64,000 nucleotides of DNA from Synechococcales cyanobacterium bin31.maxbin.ball.101 (lineage in GTDB: Bacteria; Cyanobacteriota; Cyanobacteriia; Leptolyngbyales; Leptolyngbyaceae). The stretch spans positions 1 to 64,000 of the forward strand of contig JAAFJU010000007.1 of NCBI GenBank assembly GCA_013298165.1, given 5' to 3'. Within the stretch, counting starts at the first letter, position 1; the number at the start of each line of letters is the position of its first letter. The notes beneath the pieces are model-generated. The model was not told the DNA's origin and did not search any database. It was given only the letters and a program-made list of their open reading frames with translations. The translations under genes and the position numbers were made by a program. Shown here in pieces: positions 17,871 to 28,120 of this stretch.

Positions 17871-19064
17871 CTATAGCGGGACGATCAGATGAATACTGGT
17901 GCCTTGTTTAGGGTGACTGGTAATTTTTAGATTGCCTCCTAGTAAATGCGATCGTTCTGTCATAGACCGCAACCCAAACCCCGTCTCCAACTGATGTTGA
18001 CTAAATCCTAAACCATTGTCCTCAAGGATGACGATGATTCGATCGTCCAGGTAATTTGCATATAATCTCACAGTACTGGCCTTTGCATGACGTTGAATAT
18101 TGGTTAAACCTTCTTGAATAATGCAGTAGATTTGATGACTGATTTGGGGTGGGACGGTGGGGAATTGTAAGTGCGTCTGAATTTGAATCTGAGACTGCAT
18201 GGGCTGAATCAATGCTAAGACAGAAGCATTTAAATCAAGCTTCCGATCGTTCATGGAATGGACCGCGTGACGCACATCGTGAAGGCATTGACTGGCTAAG
18301 TTTTTGGCTAGATCAATGGAGTGGGTGGCCTTACTGGAATTCCGCATCTGTAGGCGTTGGGCCAATTCAATTTGAATATTTAAGGCGGTCAGCGTATGTC
18401 CTAGGGAATCATGGATATCACGTGCAATTCTCGATCGTTCCAGAGTGGCGGCGAGGGCTTCGACTTCGAGGGTCAATTGCTCAGCGCGGGCGCGACTTCG
18501 CTGTTCTCGTAAGATGGTAAAACTAAAGAGCAAAACAAACGTTGCAATAATGGCATACATCCCAAAGGCGATAACGGTGCTTTTGAAGATAAAGGTTTGT
18601 GCTGACAAGGCATCTTGATAGGGAAAACCGGGTTGCCCGATCGACCGTTGTAAAACCCATAGCTGGACCGATTTCCAGACGATCCCCACCGCCAAAACCA
18701 TGACGAGCAAATCTTGACGACTGAGCAAAAAGCAGCCCTTTGCAATCAGAAAATATAACAATGCTTCAAATTCACATCCCGCAAAGATACCGCCCAAAAT
18801 TAACAGCGATGAGACCAACATATAGAGGCGACGATCGGTCAGCGACGCATGAATGGGAAATCTAAAACTTAATCCAAAGAGTGCCACTAGGGAAAAGTAG
18901 CACACTTGAATGGGCAGGATTTTTGCGTGGGATTCCTCACCATGGGGATCAATCATCACAACGATCGTCAGCAGTCCAAGCGTCATCCAATCGATCGTCC
19001 GAAAGAGTTGCGGAATGTCGGGAGATTCAATGGCATTAAAGAAGCGGGAGACGATAGATTGCAT
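17871..19064 (-). CDS. sensor histidine kinase, HisKA_3 (NarX-like) type
   Basis: A 397-residue membrane kinase. Five or six transmembrane helices fill residues about 28-185, then a coiled coil, then the HisKA_3 motif with His218 (SRIARDIHDSLGHTLTALN) and an HATPase domain (IIQEGLTNIQRHAKAS, VILEDNGLGF, GFGLRSMTERSHLLGG). There is no recognisable ligand domain outside the membrane region, so the signal is probably sensed in or near the membrane. It forms an operon with the NarL-type regulator. Confidence 0.9.
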   Translation of the reverse strand: MQSIVSRFFNAIESPDIPQLFRTIDWMTLGLLTIVVMIDPHGEESHAKILPIQVCYFSLVALFGLSFRFPIHASLTDRRLYMLVSSLLILGGIFAGCEFEALLYFLIAKGCFLLSRQDLLVMVLAVGIVWKSVQLWVLQRSIGQPGFPYQDALSAQTFIFKSTVIAFGMYAIIATFVLLFSFTILREQRSRARAEQLTLEVEALAATLERSRIARDIHDSLGHTLTALNIQIELAQRLQMRNSSKATHSIDLAKNLASQCLHDVRHAVHSMNDRKLDLNASVLALIQPMQSQIQIQTHLQFPTVPPQISHQIYCIIQEGLTNIQRHAKASTVRLYANYLDDRIIVILEDNGLGFSQHQLETGFGLRSMTERSHLLGGNLKITSHPKQGTSIHLIVPL

Positions 19065-19223
19065 ATCGATGGACTGCAGATTGATCGATTTGATCTATCG
19101 TAGCGTGATTCAATGGTGGTAAGACGTGACTTAAGGCATGATCTAATGGGGTTAAAATGGACAATAGGATTTAAAATGTCGGCTGCGTTACACTAAAGAG
19201 GTGCCGATCGTAGGTAACTGATT

Positions 19224-19793
19224 ATGGTTCAAACTCCCATCAAGCCCCTGACCCTGGAAGCCTTCCTGGAACTCCCGGAAACCAAGCCCGCCAGCGAATT
19301 TGTCCAAGGTCGAATCCTACAAAAAGCTATGCCTAAAGGAAAACATAGTCGTCTTCAGAAAAAGCTTCTGTTCCAGATTGACTCGATCGTAACGCCGGAT
19401 GAGGTTGCAGAATCGTTTCCGGAGCTTCGCTGTAGTTTTGGGGGACGGTCGATCGTGCCAGATGTCTGTGTCTTTACCTGGGCCAGAATTCCGCGTGATG
19501 CCGATGGCGAGATTGCGAACACCTTCGATCGTGCGCCGAACTGGACCATTGAGATCATTTCACCAGACCCAAGCTCAACAAAAGTTGTCAACAATATTTT
19601 GCATTGTTTGGACCATGGCTGTGAAATGGGATGGATGGTAAATCCCGAGGATAAGGAGATTACGGTTTTTCCAGTGGCATCCCGATCGCGCTTATTTACT
19701 TTAGAGTCAACTGAACCGCTCCCAGTGCCTGCTTTTTCATCGGCGTTGAGCTTGACTGCTACTGAGATATTTGGATGGTTGGGCGGCGAATGA
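19224..19793 (+). CDS. Uma2 family endonuclease-like protein (DUF820)
   Basis: A 189-residue member of the Uma2/DUF820 family, a PD-(D/E)XK nuclease fold hugely expanded in cyanobacteria. The family hallmarks are TLEAFLELPETKPASEFVQGRI near the N-terminus, VPDVCVFTW (about 77-85) and TIEIISPDPSSTKV (about 111-124), which supply the acidic residues. Its stop codon overlaps the ATG of the following PfkB gene (ATGA), so the two are translated together. Confidence 0.88.
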   Translation: MVQTPIKPLTLEAFLELPETKPASEFVQGRILQKAMPKGKHSRLQKKLLFQIDSIVTPDEVAESFPELRCSFGGRSIVPDVCVFTWARIPRDADGEIANTFDRAPNWTIEIISPDPSSTKVVNNILHCLDHGCEMGWMVNPEDKEITVFPVASRSRLFTLESTEPLPVPAFSSALSLTATEIFGWLGGE

Positions 19794-20635
19794 TCGGTCT
19801 TTTTATAGGTCTGACGACGCTGGATTTTGTCTATCTTACGTCCAGCATTCCACAACCAAATCAAAAACTCGTGGCGATCGACTCTATGACTGCGTCCGGT
19901 GGTCCTGCAACGAATGCGGCTGTGGCGTTTCAATTGCTAGGTAATCAGGCTCGGTTGGTCAGTGCGATCGGGCAACATCCGATGACGCCAATGATTCGCC
20001 ATGATTTGATCAATCTAGAGCTATACGATTTGTCGCCTCAGGCTTTAGAGTCGCCACCGATTTCGTCGATTCTTGTGACTGAGGGAACGGGCGATCGGGC
20101 GGTGATTTCGATTAATGCACAGCGATCGCAAATCAAACAATTACCCGATGGAATGGACCTGTCAGAGGTTTTGAAGAATGTCGATATTGTCTTGGTGGAT
20201 GGGCATCAGATGGCCGTGAGTGCAACGATCGCAGCACAGGCTAAAGCACAAGGAATTCCTGTGGTCATGGATGGCGGCAGTTGGAAACCAGGGTTTGAAG
20301 CGGTGCTGCCCTTTGTGGACTATGCCATTTGTTCTGCGAACTTTGTGCCACCCAATAATGGCCAGACAGTCTTTGAATTTTTGACCACCTTTGGGATTCC
20401 CTTTGCTGCGATTACAAATGGGCCACGACCGATTTTGTATTACGATCGAGGGCAATTGGGTGCGATCGAAGTCCCTCGGATTCAAGCGGTGGATACCTTA
20501 GGAGCAGGGGACATTTTTCACGGTGCGTTTTGTCATTTCATTCTGCAGAACACCTTTCAAGAGGCATTATCCAATGCAGCCATCATTGCAGCAAAATCCT
20601 GCCAATCCTTTGGAACCCGATCGAGTTTTGGGTAA
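19790..20635 (+). CDS. PfkB family carbohydrate/nucleoside kinase
   Basis: A 281-residue sugar kinase of the ribokinase fold. The N-terminal part has the glycine motif SGGPATNAAVAFQLLG and the C-terminal part the active-site motif DTLGAGDIFHGAF, which contains the catalytic Asp and anion hole. The substrate cannot be told from the sequence. The start at 19790 overlaps the Uma2 stop by the ATGA arrangement; an ATG at 19775 is possible but gives five extra residues before the conserved MIGLFIGLTTLD. Confidence 0.88.
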   Translation: MIGLFIGLTTLDFVYLTSSIPQPNQKLVAIDSMTASGGPATNAAVAFQLLGNQARLVSAIGQHPMTPMIRHDLINLELYDLSPQALESPPISSILVTEGTGDRAVISINAQRSQIKQLPDGMDLSEVLKNVDIVLVDGHQMAVSATIAAQAKAQGIPVVMDGGSWKPGFEAVLPFVDYAICSANFVPPNNGQTVFEFLTTFGIPFAAITNGPRPILYYDRGQLGAIEVPRIQAVDTLGAGDIFHGAFCHFILQNTFQEALSNAAIIAAKSCQSFGTRSSFG

Positions 20636-20945
20636 AACGAGTTGTAAGTAAAATAAGTCAAAAAAAATGCTTCGTACGACGTTCATCTCGTGCAAAGCAA
20701 TAAAATATAGGTCTAACCGAACGCAATATCAACTCTCAGAAATCTAAAGTAGCTCCCAGAGCTATCTCTTTTTCTCAAGACTCAATTCACTTGCGTGTAA
20801 GATGCAATTCCTGACATGGATACCAACGAGTCATACGTTAAGTATCCTTAACTAATCTACCGGAAAATACTGACCATAGTGTTTCAAATGTGTAAAGATT
20901 ACTTTAAGATATATAAACTTGTTGAAATATATCCGGATGAGATTT
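20636..20945. other. intergenic region between convergent genes
   Basis: About 310 AT-rich bases with no gene that I can support. The only structure is a hairpin with an adjoining A-run near 20660-20699. Confidence 0.6.
20660..20699 (-). terminator. terminator for the amino-acid ABC operon (minus strand)
   Basis: A 12-bp stem with one mismatch and one G-U pair (TGCTTCGTACGA at 20668, TCGTGCAAAGCA at 20688). Read on the minus strand it is followed by a run of eight T. It lies about 245 bp past the stop of the ATPase gene. Confidence 0.6.
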
Positions 20946-21704
20946 TTAGAGGATTTGGGATAGAAAGAGCTTCGATCGATCTTCGCGGGGTTGAGTAAAG
21001 AATTCCGCCGGGGTGGTGTCTTCAATCACTTGGCCTGCATCCATGAAAATAACCCGATCGGCCACTTCGCGGGCAAATCCGACTTCATGGGTGACGACGA
21101 GCATGGTCATGCCGGACTGGGCCAGCGATCGCATGACATCGAGGACTTCGCGGACCATTTCAGGGTCGAGGGCGGAGGTGGGTTCGTCGAAGAGCATGAT
21201 TTTAGGTTGCATGGCGAGGGCACGGGCGATCGCGACCCGTTGCTGCTGTCCACCGGAGAGTTTCGCGGGATATTTGTGGGCTTGTTCGAGGATGCCGACG
21301 CGATCGAGGAGTTGGAGGGCGGTTTCTTCGGCTTGTTCTGGGGTAATTTTACGGACTTGGATGGGGGCGAGGGTGATGTTTTCGAGGACGGTGAGGTGGG
21401 GGAAGAGGTTGAACTGTTGGAAGACCATGCCGACTTCGCGGCGGATTTGGTCAATGTTTTGGATGTCTTCGGTGAGGGGAATGCCGTCGATCGTGATGCG
21501 GCCTTCTTGGTAGGGTTCGAGGGCATTAAAGGTGCGGATGAAGGTGGATTTGCCAGAGCCAGAGGGTCCCATGATCACGACCACTTCGCCTGTGTGGACT
21601 TGTAAGCTAGCGTTTTTTAGGACTTGAAATTTACCAAACCATTTATTGACTTGGTCGGCGATCAGAATGGGTTGGGATTCAAGATTGGATTCTAGATTAG
21701 TCAT
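20946..21704 (-). CDS. polar amino-acid ABC transporter ATP-binding protein
   Basis: A 252-residue importer ATPase of the GlnQ/AapP/BgtA family. It has Walker [10 protein letters not shown], signature LSGGQQQR, Walker [17 protein letters not shown] and an H-loop VTHE. It energises uptake of amino acids through the two permeases encoded upstream, likely the cyanobacterial N-I or Aap type. A 153-bp spacer with a REP hairpin separates it from the permease gene. Confidence 0.9.
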   Translation of the reverse strand: MTNLESNLESQPILIADQVNKWFGKFQVLKNASLQVHTGEVVVIMGPSGSGKSTFIRTFNALEPYQEGRITIDGIPLTEDIQNIDQIRREVGMVFQQFNLFPHLTVLENITLAPIQVRKITPEQAEETALQLLDRVGILEQAHKYPAKLSGGQQQRVAIARALAMQPKIMLFDEPTSALDPEMVREVLDVMRSLAQSGMTMLVVTHEVGFAREVADRVIFMDAGQVIEDTTPAEFFTQPREDRSKLFLSQIL

Positions 21705-21764
21705 GACGATCGCACCTCTAATTGTTAATTCGACGAGGACTTGTCAGTAGATCCTACCCCATCC

Positions 21765-21825
21765 GGACTTCGACTCCGCTCAGTCCTCGACTCGGGATCT
21801 AGTGGGCTGAGCGGAGTCGAAGTCC
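21765..21825. repeat. REP-like 61-bp palindrome, copy A
   Basis: A perfect 19-bp inverted repeat (GGACTTCGACTCCGCTCAG and its complement) around a 23-bp loop. It is nearly identical, loop included, to 26491-26551. It sits inside the transporter operon between permease and ATPase. Confidence 0.9.
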
Positions 21826-21857
21826 ACGGCATTGGGATGGTATACAAATCAAATCCT

Positions 21858-22832
21858 CTAAGCATTTTCCAACCGTTTACTCCATCGAGATAAACCGAAA
21901 CAAAACGCCCAATAGATTAACCCAATAAATAAATACACCTCACCATTACGACCGATAAACTGAGGCTGCGACAGGATCGATCGCGCAATCCCCGTCAACT
22001 CAAACAGCGCAAACAATGCCAGCAGTGATGTGTCTTTAAAGAGTGAGATAAACTGGCCGACGATCGCTGGAATCACCAATCGCAATGCCTGGGGCAACAC
22101 AACAAATCGCAGGGTTTGAATCGGGTTTAATCCCAGAGACCTTGCAGCTTCGGCTTGCCCAGGCGGGAGGGTTTGGAGTCCCGATCGGATATTTTCAGCG
22201 AGATAGGCGGCATTGAAAAAGGTCAATCCTAGGATGGCTCGGAGTAACCGATCGAACCGAAACGGCACCACCAACGGCAACATCACCTGCGCCATAAACA
22301 AAATCCCAATCAACGGCAACCCGCGCACCAGCTCAATATAGCCCGTCGAAACCCACCGAATAATCGGCAATTGACTTCGGCGACCTAAGGCTAATAGCAA
22401 CCCTAAGGGAAACGCTAAAACCGTACTGAACGCGGCTGCAAATAAGGTCAGGAACAGCCCACCCCAAAGACTCGATCGCATCAACGGCAATCCCAACCCA
22501 CCATTCGCGAGCCAAGCGATCGCCGCCAACCCCGCCGGAATCAGAACGTAAGCCCAAGACTTACGCACCCACAGCACAGCCGTAATCAAAATGGGAATCA
22601 CCGCGATCGTCACCATGCGCCACATCTGGGCATCAGGGTATCGACCCACTAGAAATAGTCTTAAATTCTCAGTGATGACGGTCCATTGCGATTGACTCAG
22701 CCAGGTCAAAATAGATGAAACAATAACCCACAAAACGCCAACACAACCGATCGTCAAAAGCGTATTCAACTTGGTGCTGAATAGATTTTTTTGCATCCAG
22801 ATTTGCGCTGGATTAGAAGACCTATTATTCAT
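21858..22832 (-). CDS. amino-acid ABC transporter permease, AapM/NatH-like
   Basis: A 324-residue membrane subunit. An N-terminal helix pair precedes the conserved permease core of the HisM/GlnP family, with the EAA loop AEAARSLGLNPIQTLRFVVLPQALR. The long N-terminal extension (over 100 residues before the core) is typical of the AapM/NatH class. It overlaps the upstream permease by 4 bp (ATGA at 22829-22832), so the two are translated together. Confidence 0.88.
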   Translation of the reverse strand: MNNRSSNPAQIWMQKNLFSTKLNTLLTIGCVGVLWVIVSSILTWLSQSQWTVITENLRLFLVGRYPDAQMWRMVTIAVIPILITAVLWVRKSWAYVLIPAGLAAIAWLANGGLGLPLMRSSLWGGLFLTLFAAAFSTVLAFPLGLLLALGRRSQLPIIRWVSTGYIELVRGLPLIGILFMAQVMLPLVVPFRFDRLLRAILGLTFFNAAYLAENIRSGLQTLPPGQAEAARSLGLNPIQTLRFVVLPQALRLVIPAIVGQFISLFKDTSLLALFALFELTGIARSILSQPQFIGRNGEVYLFIGLIYWAFCFGLSRWSKRLENA

Positions 22833-23785
22833 CGGGAACTCCTTTGCAGTCGGCTGTTGTAAAGATTGAGCAGGCTGGCGATCGTCAGACTCACCGCCAA
22901 ATAGGTGACGCTGATCAAAATCATCATTTCAACCGCACGACCTGTTTGGTTAAAAGTCGTGGATGAGACGGCGTAGAGATCGGGATAGCCAATGGCGATC
23001 GCAAGGCTGGAGTTTTTGGCAAGATTTAAATATTGGTTGGCAATGGAGGGAATCATCGATCGTAACGCCTGAGGAAAGATCACGAGTTTTAACGTGCTTC
23101 CAGAACTCAAACCCAAGGCTCTCGCGGCTTCCCGCTGACCGCGATCGACGCCTTTAATACTGCCGCGAACGATTTCGGCAATGAAGGTTCCGGTATAGAA
23201 TGTTAAACCTGCGAATAGAGATGAAAATTCGGGGGACAATGCTAAACCGAATAGATTAATGCCCGATCGGCTGATTTGGATAAAGCCCAACGAAATCGCA
23301 TTTTCAGCCTTGGGTAAGGTCAGAAAAACGACAAAATACCAGAATAAAAGCTGCAACAGTAACGGCATATTTCGCAGGACTTCGACGTAGACCTTGGCGA
23401 TTTGGCGGACGAGCCAATTGTCGGAGAGTCTGGCAATTCCGGCTACGACACCGATCGCCGTGGCGGCAATCAGACTGCTGACGATCACCTTCAAGGAATT
23501 GAGAAACCCAACCAAAATCACTCGACTGTAAGGCTGACTCGGATCATAGGGAATCACCGACTCCGCCACGCTAAAGCCCGCTTGGGACTCTAGGAACTTA
23601 AAGCCCAGCCTCAGTCCCAGCCGTTTTAAACTTTGGTCGAGGTTGTACCCGAGAAAGGCCAAGAGGCCGACGACGATCATGACAACGATCGCCTGTCCTG
23701 CCCATTCCAAAACCTTCTTTCGCCGCCAGATTGCAGTCATGAAGTCTCTACAAATTGCAATGCTTGATAGGATAGAACGCAGCAA
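22829..23785 (-). CDS. amino-acid ABC transporter permease, AapQ/NatG-like
   Basis: A 318-residue membrane subunit pairing with the next gene. The EAA loop reads REAARALGLSSGSTLKLVIFPQALR. The N-terminal region (LDQSLKRLGLRLGFKFLESQAGFSV-like) is characteristic of AapQ/NatG permeases. It is the first gene of a permease-permease-ATPase operon. No periplasmic binding-protein gene is nearby, so that subunit must be encoded elsewhere. Confidence 0.88.
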   Translation of the reverse strand: MLRSILSSIAICRDFMTAIWRRKKVLEWAGQAIVVMIVVGLLAFLGYNLDQSLKRLGLRLGFKFLESQAGFSVAESVIPYDPSQPYSRVILVGFLNSLKVIVSSLIAATAIGVVAGIARLSDNWLVRQIAKVYVEVLRNMPLLLQLLFWYFVVFLTLPKAENAISLGFIQISRSGINLFGLALSPEFSSLFAGLTFYTGTFIAEIVRGSIKGVDRGQREAARALGLSSGSTLKLVIFPQALRSMIPSIANQYLNLAKNSSLAIAIGYPDLYAVSSTTFNQTGRAVEMMILISVTYLAVSLTIASLLNLYNSRLQRSSR

Positions 23786-23835
23786 TACGTCCTACTGTTC
23801 AGCTTAATATGATTTAGATCTCTTGATTCAGTTCT

Positions 23836-25059
23836 ATGGAAGTTTCTCCAACAAAATCTCCGGTCCAGCCGACCCTCAGCCTCTGCATGATTGTCCGGAA
23901 CGAAGCCGAAAACCTGGCGGCCTGTCTCGATAGCGTGGCGGGTTTTGTCGATGAACTCGTGATCTTAGATACGGGATCCACCGATCGCACCGTGGAGATT
24001 GCGCTTGGCTATGGTGCAAAGGTTTCAAATTTTGTTTGGTGTGATGACTTTTCCATGGCGCGAAACGTTGCATTGAAAGAGGTTACGGGGGATTGGGTGT
24101 TGGTGTTGGATGCGGATGAGCGGTTGACGGCTGAGATCAAACCGACGATCGCAGCCGCGATTCAAGATCCCAGCCATCTAGCCATCAATCTGCTTCGTCA
24201 AGAAATCGGCGCGTTGCAGTCGCCTTATTCGCTGGTGTCTCGACTGTTTCGTCGTCATCCTGCGATCGAGTTTCGACGGCCCTATCACGCAATGATTGAT
24301 GACAGCGTTGAAGCCTTGTTACAAATCGAGACCCATTGGAACGTGGTGAACTTAGAACCGATCGCCATTCTCCATGACGGCTATCGCCCCGACCTGATCA
24401 CCGCCCGCGACAAATTCACCAAAGCCCGCACCACCATGGAAGGCTTCCTCGCGAAGAATCCTAACGATCCCTATGTCTGTAGCAAACTCGGTGCGTTGTA
24501 TTGTGATTTGGGGTTGGTAACGGAAGGGCAAGCATTGCTAGAACGGGGACTCGCAGCGCAGACGATCGATGCTTCAACCCGTTACGAATTGCATTATCAC
24601 TTGGCGTCTGCATATAGCAAACTGGGTCAAATTCAAGCCGCTGACGAACAATTGCAACTAGCGATCGAGCAACCGATTCCCGACAAATTGAAACTCGGAG
24701 CGATCGTCAACTGGGGTGCCCTGCGACAAACCCACGATGATCTGGAGACTGCCGTTTGGATCTACAGCGAAGCGATCGCCATTGATCCCACTTGCGCCGT
24801 AGCCCATGGAAACCTGGGTTTAACTCAAAAAGCACTCGGCCAATTTGAAGCGGCGATCGGCTCCTACCAGCAAGCTATTGCGCTGAATCCTTCAAATCCT
24901 GAACCCTATCAAAACTTGGGCGTAGTCTTGATGAAACTCGATCGCATTTCCGAGAGTTTGGCTGCATTCAAAACGGCGATCGGTTTGTATTCAAATACAA
25001 ATCCAACGGAGGGCGAAAGATTAGAGCGATCACTCTTAGAGATGGGATTTCAGGTTTAA
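23836..25059 (+). CDS. family 2 glycosyltransferase fused to TPR repeats
   Basis: A 407-residue protein. Residues about 14-230 form a GT2 domain (LSLCMIVRNEAENLAACLDS, LVILDTGSTDRTVEI, a DAD motif at LVLDADERL); residues about 240-400 are tetratricopeptide repeats (AHGNLGLTQKALGQFEAAIG, PYQNLGVVLMKLDRISESL). Such fusions are common in cyanobacteria, where they may glycosylate proteins or build surface glycans; the donor and acceptor are unknown. The gene is divergent from the amino-acid transporter. Confidence 0.88.
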   Translation: MEVSPTKSPVQPTLSLCMIVRNEAENLAACLDSVAGFVDELVILDTGSTDRTVEIALGYGAKVSNFVWCDDFSMARNVALKEVTGDWVLVLDADERLTAEIKPTIAAAIQDPSHLAINLLRQEIGALQSPYSLVSRLFRRHPAIEFRRPYHAMIDDSVEALLQIETHWNVVNLEPIAILHDGYRPDLITARDKFTKARTTMEGFLAKNPNDPYVCSKLGALYCDLGLVTEGQALLERGLAAQTIDASTRYELHYHLASAYSKLGQIQAADEQLQLAIEQPIPDKLKLGAIVNWGALRQTHDDLETAVWIYSEAIAIDPTCAVAHGNLGLTQKALGQFEAAIGSYQQAIALNPSNPEPYQNLGVVLMKLDRISESLAAFKTAIGLYSNTNPTEGERLERSLLEMGFQV

Positions 25060-25095
25060 ATCAATAAATCACTCCTCGGATGGATTTATTGATTT
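25058..25095 (+). terminator. AT-rich hairpin after the glycosyltransferase
   Basis: A perfect 13-bp stem (AAATCAATAAATC at 25058-25070 and its complement at 25083-25095) that overlaps the stop codon. It is a probable terminator, although the T-run is weak. Confidence 0.55.
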
Positions 25096-25216
25096 ACTAC
25101 TATCCCAAGGTTGAATTTAGTGGGTTCGTAACTATTCCTAAATGGTGAGCCATAATGCGATCGACTCTGACTAGAATTGTGCCATTCACTACATTACGAT
25201 CGCCAGGGTTTCAGTC

Positions 25217-26488
25217 ATGCCATTTCCTATTCCATTTCTAGGCCGTCTCTACAACAGTCGCTTTGCGAGTCAAGATAATGCAACCTTGATTGGAGATTCT
25301 ACAGATGAGTTATTTTCAGTATTAGGTGGAACGAACACAGTGATTACCGGAGAAGGCTCCAATGTCATTTTGACAGGCGTTTTCTATAGTCCCCGTCCAG
25401 CGGTAATGTTCGGTAATGGTCTTATCCCGATCGCCAATGGTGGAAAATATACGGTGATTGCTGGATCAGGCGATGACTATATGATTGCTGGAAATGGTGA
25501 TGACACCGTTAACTTAGGTGAAGGAAACAATACCTACGACGGTCGCCTCGGTGGGTCAGATACGATTTTCGCGGGAAGCGGCAACGACAGAATTTCTGTA
25601 AACGTGACCGGAACAACGATCGTTAATGCTGGAGAAGGAAACAATGAGATCGGCGCGACAGGTGGGAATGCAAATAATAGTGTCAAGTTCACAGCGACGA
25701 GCGGTGCGGGGAATGATACCTTCAATGTCTCCGTGAGTGGTGCTGCGATCGTTCAAGCAGGCGAAGGCAACAATACGATCGGCGGCAATAGTTTTGACTT
25801 TAAAATCACGTCAGGAAGTGGTGTGGATGTCATCAATGCCTTAGGTTACTTTGTCAATGTGGATGCTGGAGGCGGGGACGATCGGATCAATGTCCGTTCC
25901 TTCGAAACCTTTGTGAATGGCGGCGAAGGCAACAATCGCATCACCGCAGAGGGTTTTGCCACGGTGGTCAATGCAGGGAGCGGCAGTGACACCATTAGAG
26001 CGACTGGCAACCGATCGGTTTCAGTGAATGCGGGTGAGGGCAACAATTTCATTTTTGCCGCAGGGGGACGACAAACGGATGTGAGTACTGGCTCAGGAAA
26101 TGACGTGATCTTTGCTGAATCGGGACAGATTTCGATCAATGCTGGAGAAGGTGATAATTACATCCAGATCTTAAATTCCTTTGGGGGTCCCATTCGGATT
26201 ACGTCGGGCTATGGCAGAGATACTTTTAATTTCGGCAATCTAACGGGATTTGCCCGCATTACTCAATTTACGCAAGGCGATCGAATTCTACTCGCCGATC
26301 TCGCCGGAACTCGGACACAGCAATCGGGACAAGCTGTCGAGATCTATCAAAACAATAGTCTCAAAGTGATCGTGGAGAATGCTCGCGTTGCGGATGTTCG
26401 TATTGAAGCGGGGTCGGCTCGATCGCTCCCCACGATTCTAGAAAATCCATTTGCTGCGCCACTTCTGGCTAGCGGTGGATTGGTTTAG
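25217..26488 (+). CDS. secreted RTX-like beta-roll repeat protein
   Basis: A 423-residue protein of glycine-, asparagine- and aspartate-rich repeats, resembling RTX calcium-binding beta-rolls. The repeat is unusual: two half-turns alternate, one with GEGNN (GEGNNTYDG, GEGNNEIGA, GEGNNTIGG, GEGNNRITA, GEGNNFIFA) and one with GSGND or GSGxD (GSGNDRISV, GSGVDVINA, GSGSDTIRA, GSGNDVIFA). At least six alternations cover about residues 85-320. The C-terminus (YGRDTFNFGNLTGFARITQFTQGDRI) is like the RTX end block that carries the type I secretion signal. There is no N-terminal signal peptide. It likely folds on calcium outside the cell. Confidence 0.75.
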   Translation: MPFPIPFLGRLYNSRFASQDNATLIGDSTDELFSVLGGTNTVITGEGSNVILTGVFYSPRPAVMFGNGLIPIANGGKYTVIAGSGDDYMIAGNGDDTVNLGEGNNTYDGRLGGSDTIFAGSGNDRISVNVTGTTIVNAGEGNNEIGATGGNANNSVKFTATSGAGNDTFNVSVSGAAIVQAGEGNNTIGGNSFDFKITSGSGVDVINALGYFVNVDAGGGDDRINVRSFETFVNGGEGNNRITAEGFATVVNAGSGSDTIRATGNRSVSVNAGEGNNFIFAAGGRQTDVSTGSGNDVIFAESGQISINAGEGDNYIQILNSFGGPIRITSGYGRDTFNFGNLTGFARITQFTQGDRILLADLAGTRTQQSGQAVEIYQNNSLKVIVENARVADVRIEAGSARSLPTILENPFAAPLLASGGLV

Positions 26489-26490
26489 CC

Positions 26491-26551
26491 GGACTTCGAC
26501 TCCGCTCAGTCCTCGACTCGGGGTCTAGTGGGCTGAGCGGAGTCGAAGTCC
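26491..26551. repeat. REP-like 61-bp palindrome, copy B
   Basis: The same 19-bp arms as copy A at 21765 and almost the same loop. A degenerate third unit with CTAGTGGGCTGAGCGGAGTCG follows at about 26585-26630. The element fills the space between the RTX-like gene and gatA. Confidence 0.9.
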
Positions 26552-26671
26552 ACGGTCCATTGACGCAACGCAACGCGAACAACTCTGCTCAGTCATAATC
26601 TAGTGGGCTAAATCTAGTGGGCTGAGCGGAGTCGTTCGCATCGCGTTGCGCTAGCAAAGCCCACGGCCAAC

Positions 26672-28120
26672 CTAAAGTTTCGCTACGTTCTTATGCCAAT
26701 CTGTTGCCTGTTCATAGGCATAGGCCGCATGAAACACCTGATCTTCGCGCAACACATTGCCCACAATCTGAAGTCCGATCGGCATCCCCTTCGAATCCAT
26801 CCCACAGGGCAAACTCAATCCGGGCAACCCCGCCATATTCACCGGAATCGTCATCAAATCATCGAGATACATACTCAACGGATCAGCGAGTTTTTCACCC
26901 AACTTAAACGCCGTCGTCGGCGAAGTCGGCGACACCAACACATCCACCATTCCAAACGCCGCCTCAAAATCCTGCTTAATTAGCGTCCTGACTTTCTGCG
27001 CCTTCAAATAGTAGGCATCGTAGTAGCCCGCCGACAGCGCATAGGTCCCGATCATAATCCGCCGCTTCACCTCAGGCCCAAAGCCCTCCGCCCGCGTCCG
27101 CTTGTACATATCCAGCAAATTATCCGCATCCTCCACCCGACGCCCATAGCGCACGCCATCGTACCGCGCCAAATTCGCAGAAGCTTCGCAAGGTGCAATC
27201 ACGTAATAAGCACTAATTCCATAGCGAAAACGGGGACAAGAAATATCAATAATTTCAGCCCCAAGCTCCTTCATTTTCTCGATCGCCGCCCGAGTCGCCG
27301 CCTCCACCTCCGGATCCAAGCCTTCCCCAAAGGTTTCTTGAATCACTCCGACTTTCTTGCCCTTCAAATCTGTCTTCAAATACTGGGTATAATCCGGCAC
27401 CTCAACCTTCAAGCTGGTCGAATCCTTCGCGTCATAACCCGCGATCGCCCCCAACAACAGCGCACTATCCTCCACCGTCGTCGAAAAAGGCCCAATCTGG
27501 TCCAACGATGACGCAAACGCCACCAACCCGTAGCGCGACACCAAGCCATAGGTCGGCTTCATCCCCACAATTCCGCAGAAGGCTGCAGGCTGACGAATGG
27601 ATCCACCCGTGTCAGATCCTAGGGAAACAGGCGACTCACCCGCCGACACCGCCGCCGCCGATCCGCCGGACGAACCACCGGGCACACAATCTAGATTCCA
27701 AGGATTCGAGGTCTTTTTAAACGCCGAAGTCTCCGTCGAGCCGCCCATGGCGAACTCATCCATGTTGGTCTTGCCGATCGTCACCATGCCCGCATCGATC
27801 AGCTTTTGGCTAACGGTAGACTCATAGGGTGGAATAAAATTTTCGAGAATGCGGGACGCGCAGGTGGTGCGGATATTTTGGGTACAGATGTTGTCCTTGA
27901 CAGCGATCGGAATACCCGCCAACAGCCCAATCTCTTCACCCGCCGCAATTTTGGCATCCACCGCTTGAGCTTGCTGAATAGCATGGTCCGCCGTGACCAG
28001 CAGGAAGCTATTCACCTGACCATCCACCGCCTGAATGCGATCGAGATAGGCTTGAGTGATCTCCACAGCCGAGCGTTCTTTTGTGACCAACTGATTGTGC
28101 AGTTCCCGAATGGATGCCAT
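26672..28120 (-). CDS. gatA: Asp-tRNA(Asn)/Glu-tRNA(Gln) amidotransferase subunit A
   Basis: The glutaminase subunit of the GatCAB complex, which converts Glu-tRNA(Gln) to Gln-tRNA(Gln) in the cytoplasm, essential where glutaminyl-tRNA synthetase is missing. The 482-residue amidase-signature protein has the full Ser-cisSer-Lys triad: Lys75 (IAVKDN), Ser150 (PGGSSGGS) and Ser174 ([10 protein letters not shown]), each four residues before the S. aureus numbering. The ATG at 28118-28120 gives the usual [12 protein letters not shown] start. gatB and gatC are not adjacent, as is usual in cyanobacteria. Confidence 0.96.
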   Translation of the reverse strand: MASIRELHNQLVTKERSAVEITQAYLDRIQAVDGQVNSFLLVTADHAIQQAQAVDAKIAAGEEIGLLAGIPIAVKDNICTQNIRTTCASRILENFIPPYESTVSQKLIDAGMVTIGKTNMDEFAMGGSTETSAFKKTSNPWNLDCVPGGSSGGSAAAVSAGESPVSLGSDTGGSIRQPAAFCGIVGMKPTYGLVSRYGLVAFASSLDQIGPFSTTVEDSALLLGAIAGYDAKDSTSLKVEVPDYTQYLKTDLKGKKVGVIQETFGEGLDPEVEAATRAAIEKMKELGAEIIDISCPRFRYGISAYYVIAPCEASANLARYDGVRYGRRVEDADNLLDMYKRTRAEGFGPEVKRRIMIGTYALSAGYYDAYYLKAQKVRTLIKQDFEAAFGMVDVLVSPTSPTTAFKLGEKLADPLSMYLDDLMTIPVNMAGLPGLSLPCGMDSKGMPIGLQIVGNVLREDQVFHAAYAYEQATDWHKNVAKL

